NCBI RefSeq assembly: GCF_001661495.1
Contig: NZ_BDDT01000021.1
Location: 1-51,124 of the forward strand
DNA: 51,124 nt
Direction of reading: 5' to 3'
Source: Pseudoalteromonas prydzensis
GTDB taxonomy: Bacteria; Pseudomonadota; Gammaproteobacteria; Enterobacterales; Alteromonadaceae
The notes beneath the pieces are model-generated. The model had not been told where the DNA came from, ran no database searches, and saw nothing but the letters and a program-made list of their open reading frames with translations. Position 1 is the first letter of the stretch; each line of letters opens with the position of its first letter. The position numbers and the translations under genes were made by a program. Of this stretch, positions 16,155 to 25,413 are shown in pieces.

Positions 16155-16209
16155 AAAAAAGTTATCCTTTAAAAAGTTAGTGGGTTACACGTTGGCACTT
16201 ATGTGCCTG

Positions 16210-16239
16210 TACATTTATGTACCGATCGATACAAATGTA
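16210..16239. promoter_or_regulatory. Candidate TetR operator
   Basis: An interrupted palindrome of about 30 bp, with arms TACATTTATGTAC and GATACAAATGTA around CGATC, lies in the divergent promoter region. A related half-site TATGTATCGAG is near 16269, closer to the tetR start. This is the expected place for the regulator to repress both genes. Confidence 0.65.
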
Positions 16240-16313
16240 TAGTAAGCTGCCAAGTGTTGTCAATGATTTATGTATCGAGTAGTATATAAGTCATAGAGGA
16301 AAAGGAGAAAAAA

Positions 16314-16934
16314 ATGGCAAAAATGGGTAGACCTAGAACATTTGACCGCCAAAAAGCGGTTATGGAAGCTATGTATCTTTTTTGGGAGCATGGCTACGAA
16401 ATGACTTCGCTAAGCCAACTGAAAGCTAATATTGGAGGAGGGATTTCTACGCCAAGCTTTTACGCTGCATTCGGTTCAAAGGAGAAATTATTCAATGAAG
16501 CTGTACAGTGCTACTTGGAAACTTACGCATGCGTAACAGACTCCCTATGGGATGACGAGATTCCACCCAGAGACGCTGTTGAACTTGCGCTGCGACGCTC
16601 GACAAAAATGCAATGTGAATCAGGGCATCCCAAGGGATGTATGGTGTCTTTGGGGACAATGAGTGCACCCTCACTAGAGTTTACTCACGTTGCTGAACCA
16701 CTTGCCGCCTCGCGATCACGAACGCTTCAAGGCTTTGTGCGATGCGTCGAACGCGCAATAACTATGGGTGAACTGTCCAAAAAAACGAATGCTAGATCTA
16801 TGGGAATTGCCTTCAATAGTTTCCTGCAGGGTGTATCGATACTCGCTAGGGACGGAGTGGATGCCTCGGAGCTCAACGCTTCCATTACTGAATTAATGAA
16901 ACTATGGGAGATTGAAGTGTGTCAGTCCAAATAG
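16314..16934 (+). CDS. TetR/AcrR family transcriptional regulator
   Basis: 206 residues. The N-terminal helix-turn-helix begins GRPRTFDRQKAVMEAMYLFWEHGYEMTSL in pieces typical of the family; FYAAFGSKEKLF is the conserved end of the DNA-binding domain (about residues 47-58). The C-terminal ligand domain has the GHPKGCMVSLG segment seen in the YdeS/ComR-like subgroup. It is divergently transcribed from the MFS exporter and probably represses it. AAAGGAGAAAAA precedes the ATG. Confidence 0.9.
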   Translation: MAKMGRPRTFDRQKAVMEAMYLFWEHGYEMTSLSQLKANIGGGISTPSFYAAFGSKEKLFNEAVQCYLETYACVTDSLWDDEIPPRDAVELALRRSTKMQCESGHPKGCMVSLGTMSAPSLEFTHVAEPLAASRSRTLQGFVRCVERAITMGELSKKTNARSMGIAFNSFLQGVSILARDGVDASELNASITELMKLWEIEVCQSK

Positions 16935-17078
16935 ATACATCATCAGCAAAGAACATTTACAATTTTGGCCAAGTGCTTTAATTGGGTAACCAGAGTCTCT
17001 AACCCCCAGTCCCTACAAAACACCCTGCATGTGGCTGCGCACAGAGCGTTCCTGAAAATATTTAAAATACAACAGCAC

Positions 17079-17156
17079 ACTTCCCAAGCGTAACTTGGAA
17101 GTTTTTAACTCACAATAGTACGATTCTTCAAATTTAGTAGGTGGTACACTGCCTGT
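17079..17156 (+). repeat. 78-bp direct repeat, right copy
   Basis: Partner of 14369-14446, exactly 2710 bp away. This copy starts with a small hairpin, CTTCCCAAG and CTTGGAAG, that is degraded in the left copy, so it may be the original. It lies 77 bp before the chemoreceptor start. Confidence 0.75.
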
Positions 17157-17232
17157 ATTTAATGATGGTTTTCATTAAATTGTCATAAATAGTTAATAGT
17201 GTACGCACAGTTATTTAGAGGAATTGAATTTC

Positions 17233-19158
17233 ATGCGCGTGTCATCATTTACTCGGCTACTGGCTATTTTATTGGCATTAGCCAGCCTGCTGTTAGGCGG
17301 AACTCTGTACTGGGCAAGTCAAACGCTAGTTAAACTTGAACAACAAGACCAATCTTATAATCAATTAAAAAACAAAATCCTCGTCGATTTAAAAGGCTTA
17401 CTTGAAGATTATTTAGCGCAAGGCGATAGCCAGTATTTAGGGCAAGCGGCAGAGCTTATTAGCCAAGTAAAAAGCACTCAGCTGGCTATTTTACCAAGTG
17501 ACTTAAAGCAGCAGTTAGATACGCAATTAACTCAGCTCGATACCGATATAAAAGGTAAATATCGCGCTTTGGGGAAACTCTCAGGAAATGAAACCGCGTT
17601 ACTTGATAATGCCCTTAGGCAAATGGCGGGCTCTGCTTCGTCGTTAATTGGTTATGCCAACAAAGCGGCGCAACTAAATACACATGCGCTTGATTATTAT
17701 CAGCTTGCCAGCGATTACTATCGCGAAGTCACAACTTTATCGTTATTTACATATCAATTATTGCTTAGCTTTGATCAAGATACGCAAGCTAATTTGCAAC
17801 AAAGCATCACTAACCTAAATCGTTTAGCGCAGCAGATAGATAACCTTGAAAACCTCGGGGTGATGAGTGAAGTTGATGAAGATAGCTTATTTATCGACGA
17901 AGAAGCTGAAGATTTAGCCGATGAAATTAAAGCTGAACTTAGTAGCTGGCCAAATCGTTATCCTCGAGATTTAGAAAATACCATTGCACAAGCTCAGCAA
18001 CGTCAAATTGGTATGCAAGCGCTGCGCAAACAAATTAGCACGCTTTCAGGAACGGTAATAAACGCTGAGCAGCAACTTAAAACCGAGCAAGGTATTTTAA
18101 AACAGCAAGTGCTGGCGGTGTTTTGCATTGCCATCGGTATGTTGGTGGTACTGGCCATTGGTGTTTACTTTGTGCAGCGTAATCAAGTGTTAGCACCACT
18201 TCGACAGTTACGAGATGGTTTTGCTTTTTTAATTGAAAGCAATGAGCTAAAAAATATAGTCAGTAAAAACCCGAAAACAGAAGTGGGTGAAATAGCAACT
18301 TACTTTAATCAGCTAATTGAGCGCCAACGCCTAGAGGCTAATGAGCGTGCGCAAATGCTCAAAGTAATTAATGACTTTATGCAAGAGATGAGCGAGCACT
18401 TACATTCAATCAGTGAGCAAACCGATGCTAGTCATCATCAAGTGGAGCAAAACCAAGAATTATTGGCTGATATTCAACAGATAGGTGAACAAGTTAATGA
18501 TATTAATGGCAAAGTAGCTGATAACGCGAAACACACTTTTTCAGCAATGGAACAAAGCTTAGGCTTTGCTGAAAATATGCTAAGTGCCAGCTCGAATACA
18601 CAGCAGCGAGTAGGCCAAGGTTTACACAGCCTGCAAGAACTACTCAGTGGCGTACAAGATGTAGGGCAAGTTATTGAGATGATCCGTAATATTGCAGAGC
18701 AAACTAACTTGTTAGCACTTAATGCCGCCATTGAATCTGCCCGTGCCGGTGAGCATGGCCGTGGTTTTGCTGTGGTTGCAGATGAAGTGCGTAAACTGGC
18801 TCGTCAAACTCAAGGTTCCTTGAGTGATATTAATAATCAACTTAATTTACTCAGTGAAAATTCTAGTATGGTGTCAACGCAAATATCAGCGCTTGCAGAG
18901 GATGCTCAACAACAAACAGATAATGCCCAAGAGCTTAAACGTAACTCTGAAGGGGTGGCTGATAATGCCCAAGATGCTAATAAAGTCGCGTTTGAGGCCA
19001 TGGAGTTAGCAAAACAACAAAATGCATTGTTGGATAATTTTAGCCAGTCAATGCAAAGCATGAAAGGCCAAGTGAGTGAATCCAGTCTACTAGTGGCTGA
19101 TATCCACCAACGTTTACAGCAACAAATGCAGACAATTCGTAGTAGCTTAGGATTGTAG
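17233..19158 (+). CDS. Methyl-accepting chemotaxis protein
   Basis: About 641 residues from the ATG at 17233, which has AGAGGAA nine bases upstream; an in-frame TTG at 17224 is too close to it. Transmembrane helices at about residues 10-28 and 295-315 enclose a helical periplasmic sensor domain of about 265 residues. A HAMP segment follows, then the cytoplasmic signalling hairpin with the conserved tip IAEQTNLLALNAAIESARAG and GFAVVADEVRKLA. It should signal through CheA/CheW; the ligand is unknown. No CheW-binding pentapeptide tail for CheR was seen at the C-terminus. Confidence 0.95.
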   Translation: MRVSSFTRLLAILLALASLLLGGTLYWASQTLVKLEQQDQSYNQLKNKILVDLKGLLEDYLAQGDSQYLGQAAELISQVKSTQLAILPSDLKQQLDTQLTQLDTDIKGKYRALGKLSGNETALLDNALRQMAGSASSLIGYANKAAQLNTHALDYYQLASDYYREVTTLSLFTYQLLLSFDQDTQANLQQSITNLNRLAQQIDNLENLGVMSEVDEDSLFIDEEAEDLADEIKAELSSWPNRYPRDLENTIAQAQQRQIGMQALRKQISTLSGTVINAEQQLKTEQGILKQQVLAVFCIAIGMLVVLAIGVYFVQRNQVLAPLRQLRDGFAFLIESNELKNIVSKNPKTEVGEIATYFNQLIERQRLEANERAQMLKVINDFMQEMSEHLHSISEQTDASHHQVEQNQELLADIQQIGEQVNDINGKVADNAKHTFSAMEQSLGFAENMLSASSNTQQRVGQGLHSLQELLSGVQDVGQVIEMIRNIAEQTNLLALNAAIESARAGEHGRGFAVVADEVRKLARQTQGSLSDINNQLNLLSENSSMVSTQISALAEDAQQQTDNAQELKRNSEGVADNAQDANKVAFEAMELAKQQNALLDNFSQSMQSMKGQVSESSLLVADIHQRLQQQMQTIRSSLGL

Positions 19159-19164
19159 TGGATA

Positions 19165-19201
19165 AAGCTAAAACACGTTACTGGCGAATGTGTTTTAGCT
19201 T
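19165..19201. terminator. Hairpin between convergent genes
   Basis: AAGCTAAAACAC and GTGTTTTAGCTT form a perfect 12-bp stem with a 13-nt loop, six bases after the chemoreceptor stop. No long T-run follows, so termination strength is uncertain. Confidence 0.6.
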
Positions 19202-19246
19202 ACATTTAACTTGGTTTATACAGAGTTAGTTTTGTTGCAGTCACAG

Positions 19247-19630
19247 TCACTTCCTGCTGCGTGGAACTTCCTCGGATTGATACATTGAAATTTGATGATT
19301 GTCAGGATCAGCAATCTCGGCTGACCAGCCACCTGGCGCATGACTGACTGGTGTAACAATGGTTGTACCTTTCTCAGCAAGAGCCTCGATTACATCATCG
19401 ATCCCCCCATCAGCGAGTTCGAAAACAATAATCGGTGAGTTCCCAGGGCGTGACTCTTGCTTAAAAAAGAGCAACTCCACTTCATTTACCGTTTTTGCTA
19501 GTAGCCAACCTTCACCTTCATCTTCCATCCTCTGAATATCTATTCCAAGCGTATCACGGTAAAAAGCCTCCGTTTTATCAAGATCGCTGATGTAATAACA
19601 AATAGCGCCAATCTTACTTTTGCTTAACAT
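19247..19630 (-). CDS. VOC (glyoxalase-like) superfamily protein
   Basis: About 127 residues with the vicinal-oxygen-chelate pattern: ICYYISDLDKTEAFYRDTLG at the start and the closing WSAEIADPDNHQISMYQ. It could be a metal-dependent enzyme or a binding protein; the substrate is unknown. Starts at 19636 and 19630 are both possible; the ribosome binding site AGAGG is better spaced for 19630. The start overlaps the 3' end of the upstream sigma-factor gene, implying translational coupling. Confidence 0.85.
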   Translation of the reverse strand: MLSKSKIGAICYYISDLDKTEAFYRDTLGIDIQRMEDEGEGWLLAKTVNEVELLFFKQESRPGNSPIIVFELADGGIDDVIEALAEKGTTIVTPVSHAPGGWSAEIADPDNHQISMYQSEEVPRSRK

Positions 19631-20264
19631 GAACATTTTCCTCTTTTTTGATTGATTTCAACCTATGTTGCCGTGACAGTGGGTTTTGTGAGGTCACCAT
19701 AAAAAGATGTCCATCTGGGTCGTGGCTGGCTACAGTGTCATCATTACGACAAGGAGCTTTTAGTAATGCTTTACGTATCTGTCCAAACGGCAGCTCACCT
19801 ATTAAACCTTTAAGTTCAAAGATATCTCTTCCATCATATAGTCGCCAGCGGCGCTTGATTTGCACAATGCGTTGTCGTAGCGCCATGTCTGATGCTCGTA
19901 GTAGCCAAGATATTTCTTTTTTGGTATGTCCAGTTAAGGTTAAAAGTGCAGTTGCTTTAAGGCTTGGTGGTAATGTATCAACAAAATGGTGGGGCGATAC
20001 TTCACTTTGTGTTTGCATATTACGTAAATAGGCGACAGAAGCTTCACGTGTTTTTCGTCTTGCGGCAGAGCGAGCATTAAAAGTTGATTGATTTCGAAGT
20101 ACACCAATTATCCATCGACGGTTATTAACACAGCTTAAATCTGAGCGCTTAGCTTCAATTGCTGCAAGAAGCGCTGTTTGGAGTAAGTCCTCAGCTTCTT
20201 CTTTATGCAAAGTAACTTTAAACGCATAGTGAAGTAGGTTTGTGTAGTAATTACTTTTTTTCAT
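19614..20264 (-). CDS. ECF-type RNA polymerase sigma factor
   Basis: 216 residues. Region 2 is recognisable as EEAEDLLQTALLAAIEAK with RRWIIGVLRNQ, and region 4 as PPSLKATALLTLTGHTKKEISWLLRASDMALRQRIVQIKRRW in two parts, the normal helix-turn-helix. After region 4 there is an extra C-terminal segment of about 65 residues without recognised fold. No anti-sigma factor is adjacent; the VOC gene is the only partner, overlapping by 17-23 bp. This suggests a two-gene unit with an unfamiliar trigger. Confidence 0.8.
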   Translation of the reverse strand: MKKSNYYTNLLHYAFKVTLHKEEAEDLLQTALLAAIEAKRSDLSCVNNRRWIIGVLRNQSTFNARSAARRKTREASVAYLRNMQTQSEVSPHHFVDTLPPSLKATALLTLTGHTKKEISWLLRASDMALRQRIVQIKRRWRLYDGRDIFELKGLIGELPFGQIRKALLKAPCRNDDTVASHDPDGHLFMVTSQNPLSRQHRLKSIKKEENVHVKQK

Positions 20265-20360
20265 AGTCGTGTACTGATAGTGATATTTTTATTGTTTCGC
20301 CTTTAACTTTAACCTTACTCTATTATACTGCTAACTCATATTCACTTTCGAAGAATTATT

Positions 20361-20834
20361 ATGATTTCTCAAGGCCAAGTATTACCAGCAATTAGTCTTA
20401 CGCAATTAACCGATGACGGCATGCAAACACTGACCAATGACGACTTGTTCGCAGGTAAAAAAGTGGTGTTATTTGCTGTTCCTGGCGCGTTTACGCCAAC
20501 CTGTTCTAATGCACATTTACCTGAGTTTATTACCCTTGCAGATAAAATAAAGGCTAAAGGCGTTGATGCTATTTATTGTGTATCAGTGAATGATGCATTT
20601 GTAATGAAAGCATGGGGTGAGGCACATAATGCAGAGCATATTCAAATGCTTGCTGATGGCGATGCAAGCTTTACTAAAGCGCTAGGGTTAGATAAAGACA
20701 CCGCTGGTTTTGGTGGTGTACGTTCAACCCGTTATGCCATGATTGTTGATGACCAAACCGTAACAGGTTTATTTGTTGAACAAGATAAAGAGTTTGTAGT
20801 AAGCCGTGCAGAAGCGGTATTAGAAAAGCTGTAA
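20361..20834 (+). CDS. Peroxiredoxin of the Prx5 group
   Basis: 157 residues, usual for Prx5/AhpE-type enzymes that reduce peroxides with thiols. The peroxidatic Cys48 is in PGAFTPTCSNAHLP, the group signature, and a second Cys is in YCVSVNDAF (about residue 73). No glutaredoxin domain is fused. ATG follows GAAGAATT. Single gene, divergent from the sigma-factor gene. Confidence 0.93.
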   Translation: MISQGQVLPAISLTQLTDDGMQTLTNDDLFAGKKVVLFAVPGAFTPTCSNAHLPEFITLADKIKAKGVDAIYCVSVNDAFVMKAWGEAHNAEHIQMLADGDASFTKALGLDKDTAGFGGVRSTRYAMIVDDQTVTGLFVEQDKEFVVSRAEAVLEKL

Positions 20835-20835
20835 T

Positions 20836-20865
20836 AAAAAAGCCGAGCAAAGCTCGGCTAAAAAT
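20836..20865 (-). terminator. Terminator hairpin (best on the minus strand)
   Basis: AGCCGAGC and GCTCGGCT form an 8-bp stem with a 3-nt loop. The T-run of six lies on the minus strand, so it mainly ends the protease transcript; the plus-strand side has only weak potential. Confidence 0.7.
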
Positions 20866-20887
20866 CACCAGGGGAAACTGGTTTACC

Positions 20888-20924
20888 AAAGCGCGAGTGC
20901 CAGTAATACAGACACTCGCGCTTT
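20888..20924 (+). terminator. Terminator hairpin (best on the plus strand)
   Basis: AAAGCGCGAGTG and CACTCGCGCTTT form a perfect 12-bp stem followed by T on the plus strand. It lies beyond the minus-favouring hairpin, so the two convergent genes have interlocked terminators. Confidence 0.7.
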
Positions 20925-20930
20925 TAGTTC

Positions 20931-23054
20931 TTAAGGTTGGTATTGCGCATCAAGCGTTAAACCAGCAAAGGTTTGATAAGCATTCACGCTCATGTGCCAA
21001 GTACCCGCTTGTGGGTTGCTGAAGGTACATGTTTCAGCGTTACCATTTTTGTAAGGGCGACAATCATAGCTTGAGCTAGTTGGTTGGCTACCAAATTTAA
21101 CGAATAAGTCAGCATCACCAGAACCACCAGAAGTAGTTACTGTAAAGCTTGCCATACCCGCAGGTACATCTAAGGTGTAATGTTTCCATTGACCAGCACT
21201 TGCCGAGATATCAGACACAGTACCACCACCTGCTTGTGGATTGCCTGAGCCACCAGAGGTTGTTAAGTTACCAACCAAACTTACATTTGCGTAAGCTGAG
21301 TAACCACTAAGCATGACATGATATGTGCCTGCTGTTGGGTTATCGATAGAGCACTCTTCATTATTGCCATTTTTATATGGACGACAGTCATAGGTTGATG
21401 TTGTTGGTGCGCTGCCTGCTCGTACATACATATCCGCATCACCGCTGCCACCACTCATAGTGAAGGTCACATTTGAAGCACCGCTTGGTACGGTCATAGT
21501 ATAGAAAGTAGTACTACTTGCGCTGCCACTTAAACCAGTTAGTGCTTGGCCATCAAGTAACTCATTACCTGTTGGTGGTGGCGGGGTTGTACCACTCGCT
21601 GCGGCAACGGCTGCTGCTGCATCAACTATACCAGTACCACAGTTATTACATGATGCTGCAAATGAACGAGTAGTTGATTTTAAAATGCTCTCAATTTCAT
21701 CAGGCGTTGCATTTGGCTTAGCTTGTTTGATCAGTGCTGCAACACCCGCAACGTGCGGCGCAGCCATTGATGTACCTTGTGAGTAATGGTAGCTATCACT
21801 TGAAGGGCTTGATGAACCTGAGTTATGAGTTGAAAGTACACCTTCCGAATCATTCGCAAAACTTTGCGCACCACCTGGTGCTGCAACATCGATTGAAGTA
21901 CCGTAGTTTGAGTAGTAAGCACGGCCACCGTTACGGCCAACCGAAGCAACATTCACTACGCCATTACAGTTACCCGGATTGTAGTTGTTGGCATTGTCGT
22001 TATCATTACCAGCGGCAATAACAATTACAGTGCCGTTATTACGTGCTTGGTTAATCGCGTTTTGTGTGGTTGAACTACACGAGCCGCTGCCACCTAAACT
22101 CATATTGATAACATCAGCAGGGTTCGCATTACTAGGTACGCCAGAAACCGAACCGCCAGAAGCCCAAATAATACCGTCAGCAATATCTGATGTTAAACCA
22201 CCACATTTACCAAGTACACGCACTGGCACAACTTTCGCGTCATAAGCAACACCGGCAACACCTTCGCCATTATTTGTTACCGCAGCAACAGTACCTGCCA
22301 CGTGAGTACCATGCCAGCTAGAGCTTTGCGCGCCATGAGTATAACCACATTCGTTAGCAGTGATCGCATCACCCGGATCGCGAGCATCGCTATCGCGTGC
22401 GCCACCATCATTAGCAACAAAGGTATCCGAGATCATATCGTAGCCAGGTAAAATATTGGCATTAAGATCGATATGTGGGCGGTAACCCGTATCAAGTACG
22501 GCAACGGTTACACCGCTACCTGTTGCAGTATCCCATGCTGTAGGTAAGTTTAATCCGCCAGCTTGTTCATAGTAATGCCACTGATCGTCGTAACGCGGAT
22601 CATTTGGCGTTGCAAATGGTTTTAACATTTGGTCTATTTCAATGTATTCCACATTGCCTGAAGCAATCACTTCTTGCATATATTGTTGCGCTTCGTCTGC
22701 AGTTAGTTTTTTATTAGCACGCATTACATGGTGGTTACTCAATGCCATTGCACGAACATACTGCGCCTTAATGTTTCCTTTTTTGCTGGTAAAGTTTTTA
22801 ACAAAACCTTGTGCTTTTTTGTTCATCATTAGTGGGCTAGTTTCAGCAGCAGACAGAGTACTCATTTCATCAGCGTTATTTTTATATTTGATGATAAAGC
22901 GTGTGCCAAGAGGATCTTGGCCCTGTAGTTTTGCTGTGGTTTCTGCCATTGATGGCATCATTGCTTGGCTTGGATTTGCCATGCTAGTTGTTGCAGCAAA
23001 TAGCGTGCTCAATGTTAGTGCTACGGCACATTTTTTAAATATTGTTGTTGTCAT
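20931..23054 (-). CDS. Secreted subtilisin-like serine protease (S8) with two PPC domains
   Basis: 707 residues. A signal peptide (about 1-26) is followed by an I9-like propeptide to about 145. The S8 catalytic domain has Asp188 (VAVLDTGY), His248 (WHGTHVAG) and Ser429 (GTSMAAPHVAG), with Asn350 of the oxyanion hole. A Thr/Pro linker near 490 leads to two C-terminal pre-peptidase domains (about 500-600 and 615-705), which are usually removed or serve in secretion. All catalytic residues are present, so it should be an active extracellular protease like those abundant in marine heterotrophs. Confidence 0.95.
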   Translation of the reverse strand: MTTTIFKKCAVALTLSTLFAATTSMANPSQAMMPSMAETTAKLQGQDPLGTRFIIKYKNNADEMSTLSAAETSPLMMNKKAQGFVKNFTSKKGNIKAQYVRAMALSNHHVMRANKKLTADEAQQYMQEVIASGNVEYIEIDQMLKPFATPNDPRYDDQWHYYEQAGGLNLPTAWDTATGSGVTVAVLDTGYRPHIDLNANILPGYDMISDTFVANDGGARDSDARDPGDAITANECGYTHGAQSSSWHGTHVAGTVAAVTNNGEGVAGVAYDAKVVPVRVLGKCGGLTSDIADGIIWASGGSVSGVPSNANPADVINMSLGGSGSCSSTTQNAINQARNNGTVIVIAAGNDNDNANNYNPGNCNGVVNVASVGRNGGRAYYSNYGTSIDVAAPGGAQSFANDSEGVLSTHNSGSSSPSSDSYHYSQGTSMAAPHVAGVAALIKQAKPNATPDEIESILKSTTRSFAASCNNCGTGIVDAAAAVAAASGTTPPPPTGNELLDGQALTGLSGSASSTTFYTMTVPSGASNVTFTMSGGSGDADMYVRAGSAPTTSTYDCRPYKNGNNEECSIDNPTAGTYHVMLSGYSAYANVSLVGNLTTSGGSGNPQAGGGTVSDISASAGQWKHYTLDVPAGMASFTVTTSGGSGDADLFVKFGSQPTSSSYDCRPYKNGNAETCTFSNPQAGTWHMSVNAYQTFAGLTLDAQYQP

Positions 23055-23378
23055 AATGATCCCTAGATTGTTATGTATTACTTCACGATGGATATCGTGA
23101 AGGGGAACAAAAGTAAATGATCTGTTAAAATAGTTAAAATAACGTTTTATTATTACTGTCTCTGTTTTAGTTATATCGGGATGTTTATATGGCTAAATAG
23201 GTATTTATGCTTCTTATAATGCAAAAATATTGGTTATAAAGTATTAGCTAATGTGTGAGCCACGGAAGTGTGCATTTATTTTTCCCACTTTATTGTTAAT
23301 AGTTAAATAGTGAAATTCCGCTCAGTTTGTACTTTTAAATTTGCTACAATTGCAGAAATTTTCTGATGAGACGAACAA
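23055..23378. other. Divergent promoter region of protease and flavoprotein genes
   Basis: 324 bp, AT-rich, with no gene or palindrome that I can support. It must hold the promoters of both flanking genes. Confidence 0.4.
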
Positions 23379-24563
23379 ATGACCCAAGTAGATGTAATAG
23401 TGATCGGTGCCGGCGCCGCAGGTTTAATGTGTGCAGCGCAAGCAGGTTACCGTGGCCGCAGTGTTACAGTACTTGATATGGGCAAAAAGCCGGGCCGTAA
23501 AATTCTCATCAGCGGCGGCGGACGTTGTAACTTCACAAATGAAAATGCCAGCCCAGAAAACTACTTATGTGGTAACCCGCACTTTGTAAAATCGTGTTTA
23601 AGTCGCTATACCCAACATGATTTTATTGAGCTGGTGGATAGGCACGGTTTAGCGTATCACCATAAAACCCTTGGGCAGTTATTTTGCGACAATAGCGCAC
23701 AAGATATTGTTGATATTTTACTTACCGAATGTGAGTGGGCTGGTGTGAATGTGGCGCTTCGTAACGAAGTGCTAAGTGTTGAAAAAACAGGTACAGGCTA
23801 TCTCGTGATCACCGAGCAACAGTCATACAGCTGTGAGTCACTGGTTGTTGCCGCTGGTGGCTTAACCATGCCAAAATTAGGCGCAACACCAATAGGCTAT
23901 AAAATTGCTGAGCAATTTGGCTTAAAAGTATTACCGACCATGGCAGCACTTGTGCCATTTACCTTGCATCAACATGATAAAGACCGCTTTGAAGGGTTAT
24001 CGGGTATCAGCATTCCTTGTATCGTCAGCAGTGAAGACGGCACCAGTTTTAAAGAAAATATCTTATTTACTCACCGTGGTTTATCAGGCCCTGCAATTTT
24101 ACAAATCAGTTCATTTTGGCGAGCAGGACAAGCAGTGACTATAAACCTGTTACCAGAGCTTGATTTAAAAGAACAACTAGCAACATGGCGAGAAACCCAA
24201 GCACAAAAATCATTAAAAAATAGCCTAGCGACTATTTTGCCAAAACGCTTTATTGAAATACTGCATGAGAGTAAAGCCATTCCAGATTGCAATGTAAACC
24301 AGCTCACCCATAGCCAAATTGACGAGCTCGCTAATTACATTCATAACTGGCAAATTAAACCCAACGGCACCGAAGGTTATCGCACAGCGGAAGTAACTCT
24401 TGGCGGTGTCGACACCGACGAACTCAGCTCAAAAACCTTTGAAGCGAAAAAAGCCCAAGGCTTGTATTTTATTGGTGAAGTAACCGACGTAACCGGTTGG
24501 CTAGGCGGCTATAATTTTCAGTACGCGTGGAGCTGCGGTTTTGCAGCAGGGCAGTATTGTTAA
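23379..24563 (+). CDS. YhiN/HI0933 family flavoprotein
   Basis: 394 residues. The N-terminal FAD-binding motif VIGAGAAGLMCA is followed by GRKILISGGGRCNFTN, the family signature. The C-terminus ends GWLGGYNFQYAWSCGFAAGQ, also typical. The biochemical role of this conserved NAD(P)/FAD-dependent family is not established. Single gene with its own upstream region. Confidence 0.93.
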   Translation: MTQVDVIVIGAGAAGLMCAAQAGYRGRSVTVLDMGKKPGRKILISGGGRCNFTNENASPENYLCGNPHFVKSCLSRYTQHDFIELVDRHGLAYHHKTLGQLFCDNSAQDIVDILLTECEWAGVNVALRNEVLSVEKTGTGYLVITEQQSYSCESLVVAAGGLTMPKLGATPIGYKIAEQFGLKVLPTMAALVPFTLHQHDKDRFEGLSGISIPCIVSSEDGTSFKENILFTHRGLSGPAILQISSFWRAGQAVTINLLPELDLKEQLATWRETQAQKSLKNSLATILPKRFIEILHESKAIPDCNVNQLTHSQIDELANYIHNWQIKPNGTEGYRTAEVTLGGVDTDELSSKTFEAKKAQGLYFIGEVTDVTGWLGGYNFQYAWSCGFAAGQYC

Positions 24564-24657
24564 TTTGTGTATTAGGCATTAAAGTTTGTCCGTAGGAATT
24601 AACACTTAAGCCTAGAAAATTTCCTAATGATCATTTCATCAATTTAAAGTTGGAACT

Positions 24658-25413
24658 ATGAATAAGTCGAAAATTATAATAGATGATTGCAGGGATATTG
24701 AGGATTTTGAAGTCGTAATTTCTAGCTCTGAGCTAAATTTAACTCCTTATGAAAACAACCTTAATAATATATGGGATGAAGTACTTGAAGAGTCTAAAAA
24801 CAGCGGTGTTGAAGTATGGGATGGGCTTTATTATCGGTTAGAAAATATTGCAGAGTTGAAAAGTGGCTCAATGCAATTAAGGCTAAGTACCGTACGATAT
24901 TCAACAGTCCGTTCGTTGATGAAATTAAGTCGAACTCATGACTTAGATGACAAGTACTTTCCATATCATATAAACACAGGGGCTTTGATATCAACAAAAG
25001 ATGATTTTTTTGTTTTTGGAGAAAAAACCAATAGTAATGATGATAAGTTTATTGATCTTATTGGTGGGGGATTGCAGAAAGATGAATTAGCAGTCCATAC
25101 CGCAATTGATATTAGAGATAATATTTTAAAAGAAGCGTTTGAAGAAGCTAATATAACTCAAGAGTTTGTTGAGCTAATCAACTTAAATTCAATCGTACTG
25201 ACCAATACAATGAGCATATTTATTATATTTAACATTAAGTTAAATATAAATAGGGAGCAGTTAGCTATAGAGTTTGATAACCGAACAGATGAGGAATTAT
25301 CCGGCTTACGGTTTTTTGATAAAAATGAGATTAACCAATTCAGCTCAAATAAGAATGTATACTCTTACCTCACCATCGTCCCTGACTTAATCGCAAAGTT
25401 TCCTGCTAATTAG
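24658..25413 (+). CDS. Nudix-like hydrolase, divergent (251 aa)
   Basis: The C-terminal half has a Nudix-like box: LIGGGLQKDE, then about 14 residues, then KEAFEEANI. The usual REUXEEXGU has Lys for Arg and the box contains extra residues, so activity is doubtful. The N-terminal 110 residues are acidic and unassigned. Nudix enzymes cleave nucleoside diphosphate derivatives. It lies on the same strand before the RNA-repair operon but 413 bp away, so a link is only suggestive. Confidence 0.65.
   Translation: MNKSKIIIDDCRDIEDFEVVISSSELNLTPYENNLNNIWDEVLEESKNSGVEVWDGLYYRLENIAELKSGSMQLRLSTVRYSTVRSLMKLSRTHDLDDKYFPYHINTGALISTKDDFFVFGEKTNSNDDKFIDLIGGGLQKDELAVHTAIDIRDNILKEAFEEANITQEFVELINLNSIVLTNTMSIFIIFNIKLNINREQLAIEFDNRTDEELSGLRFFDKNEINQFSSNKNVYSYLTIVPDLIAKFPAN

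Noticed and set aside
21731..23100. Open frames overlapping the protease gene on both strands
   Set aside because: The S8 protease frame has all catalytic motifs; the others are compositional shadows.
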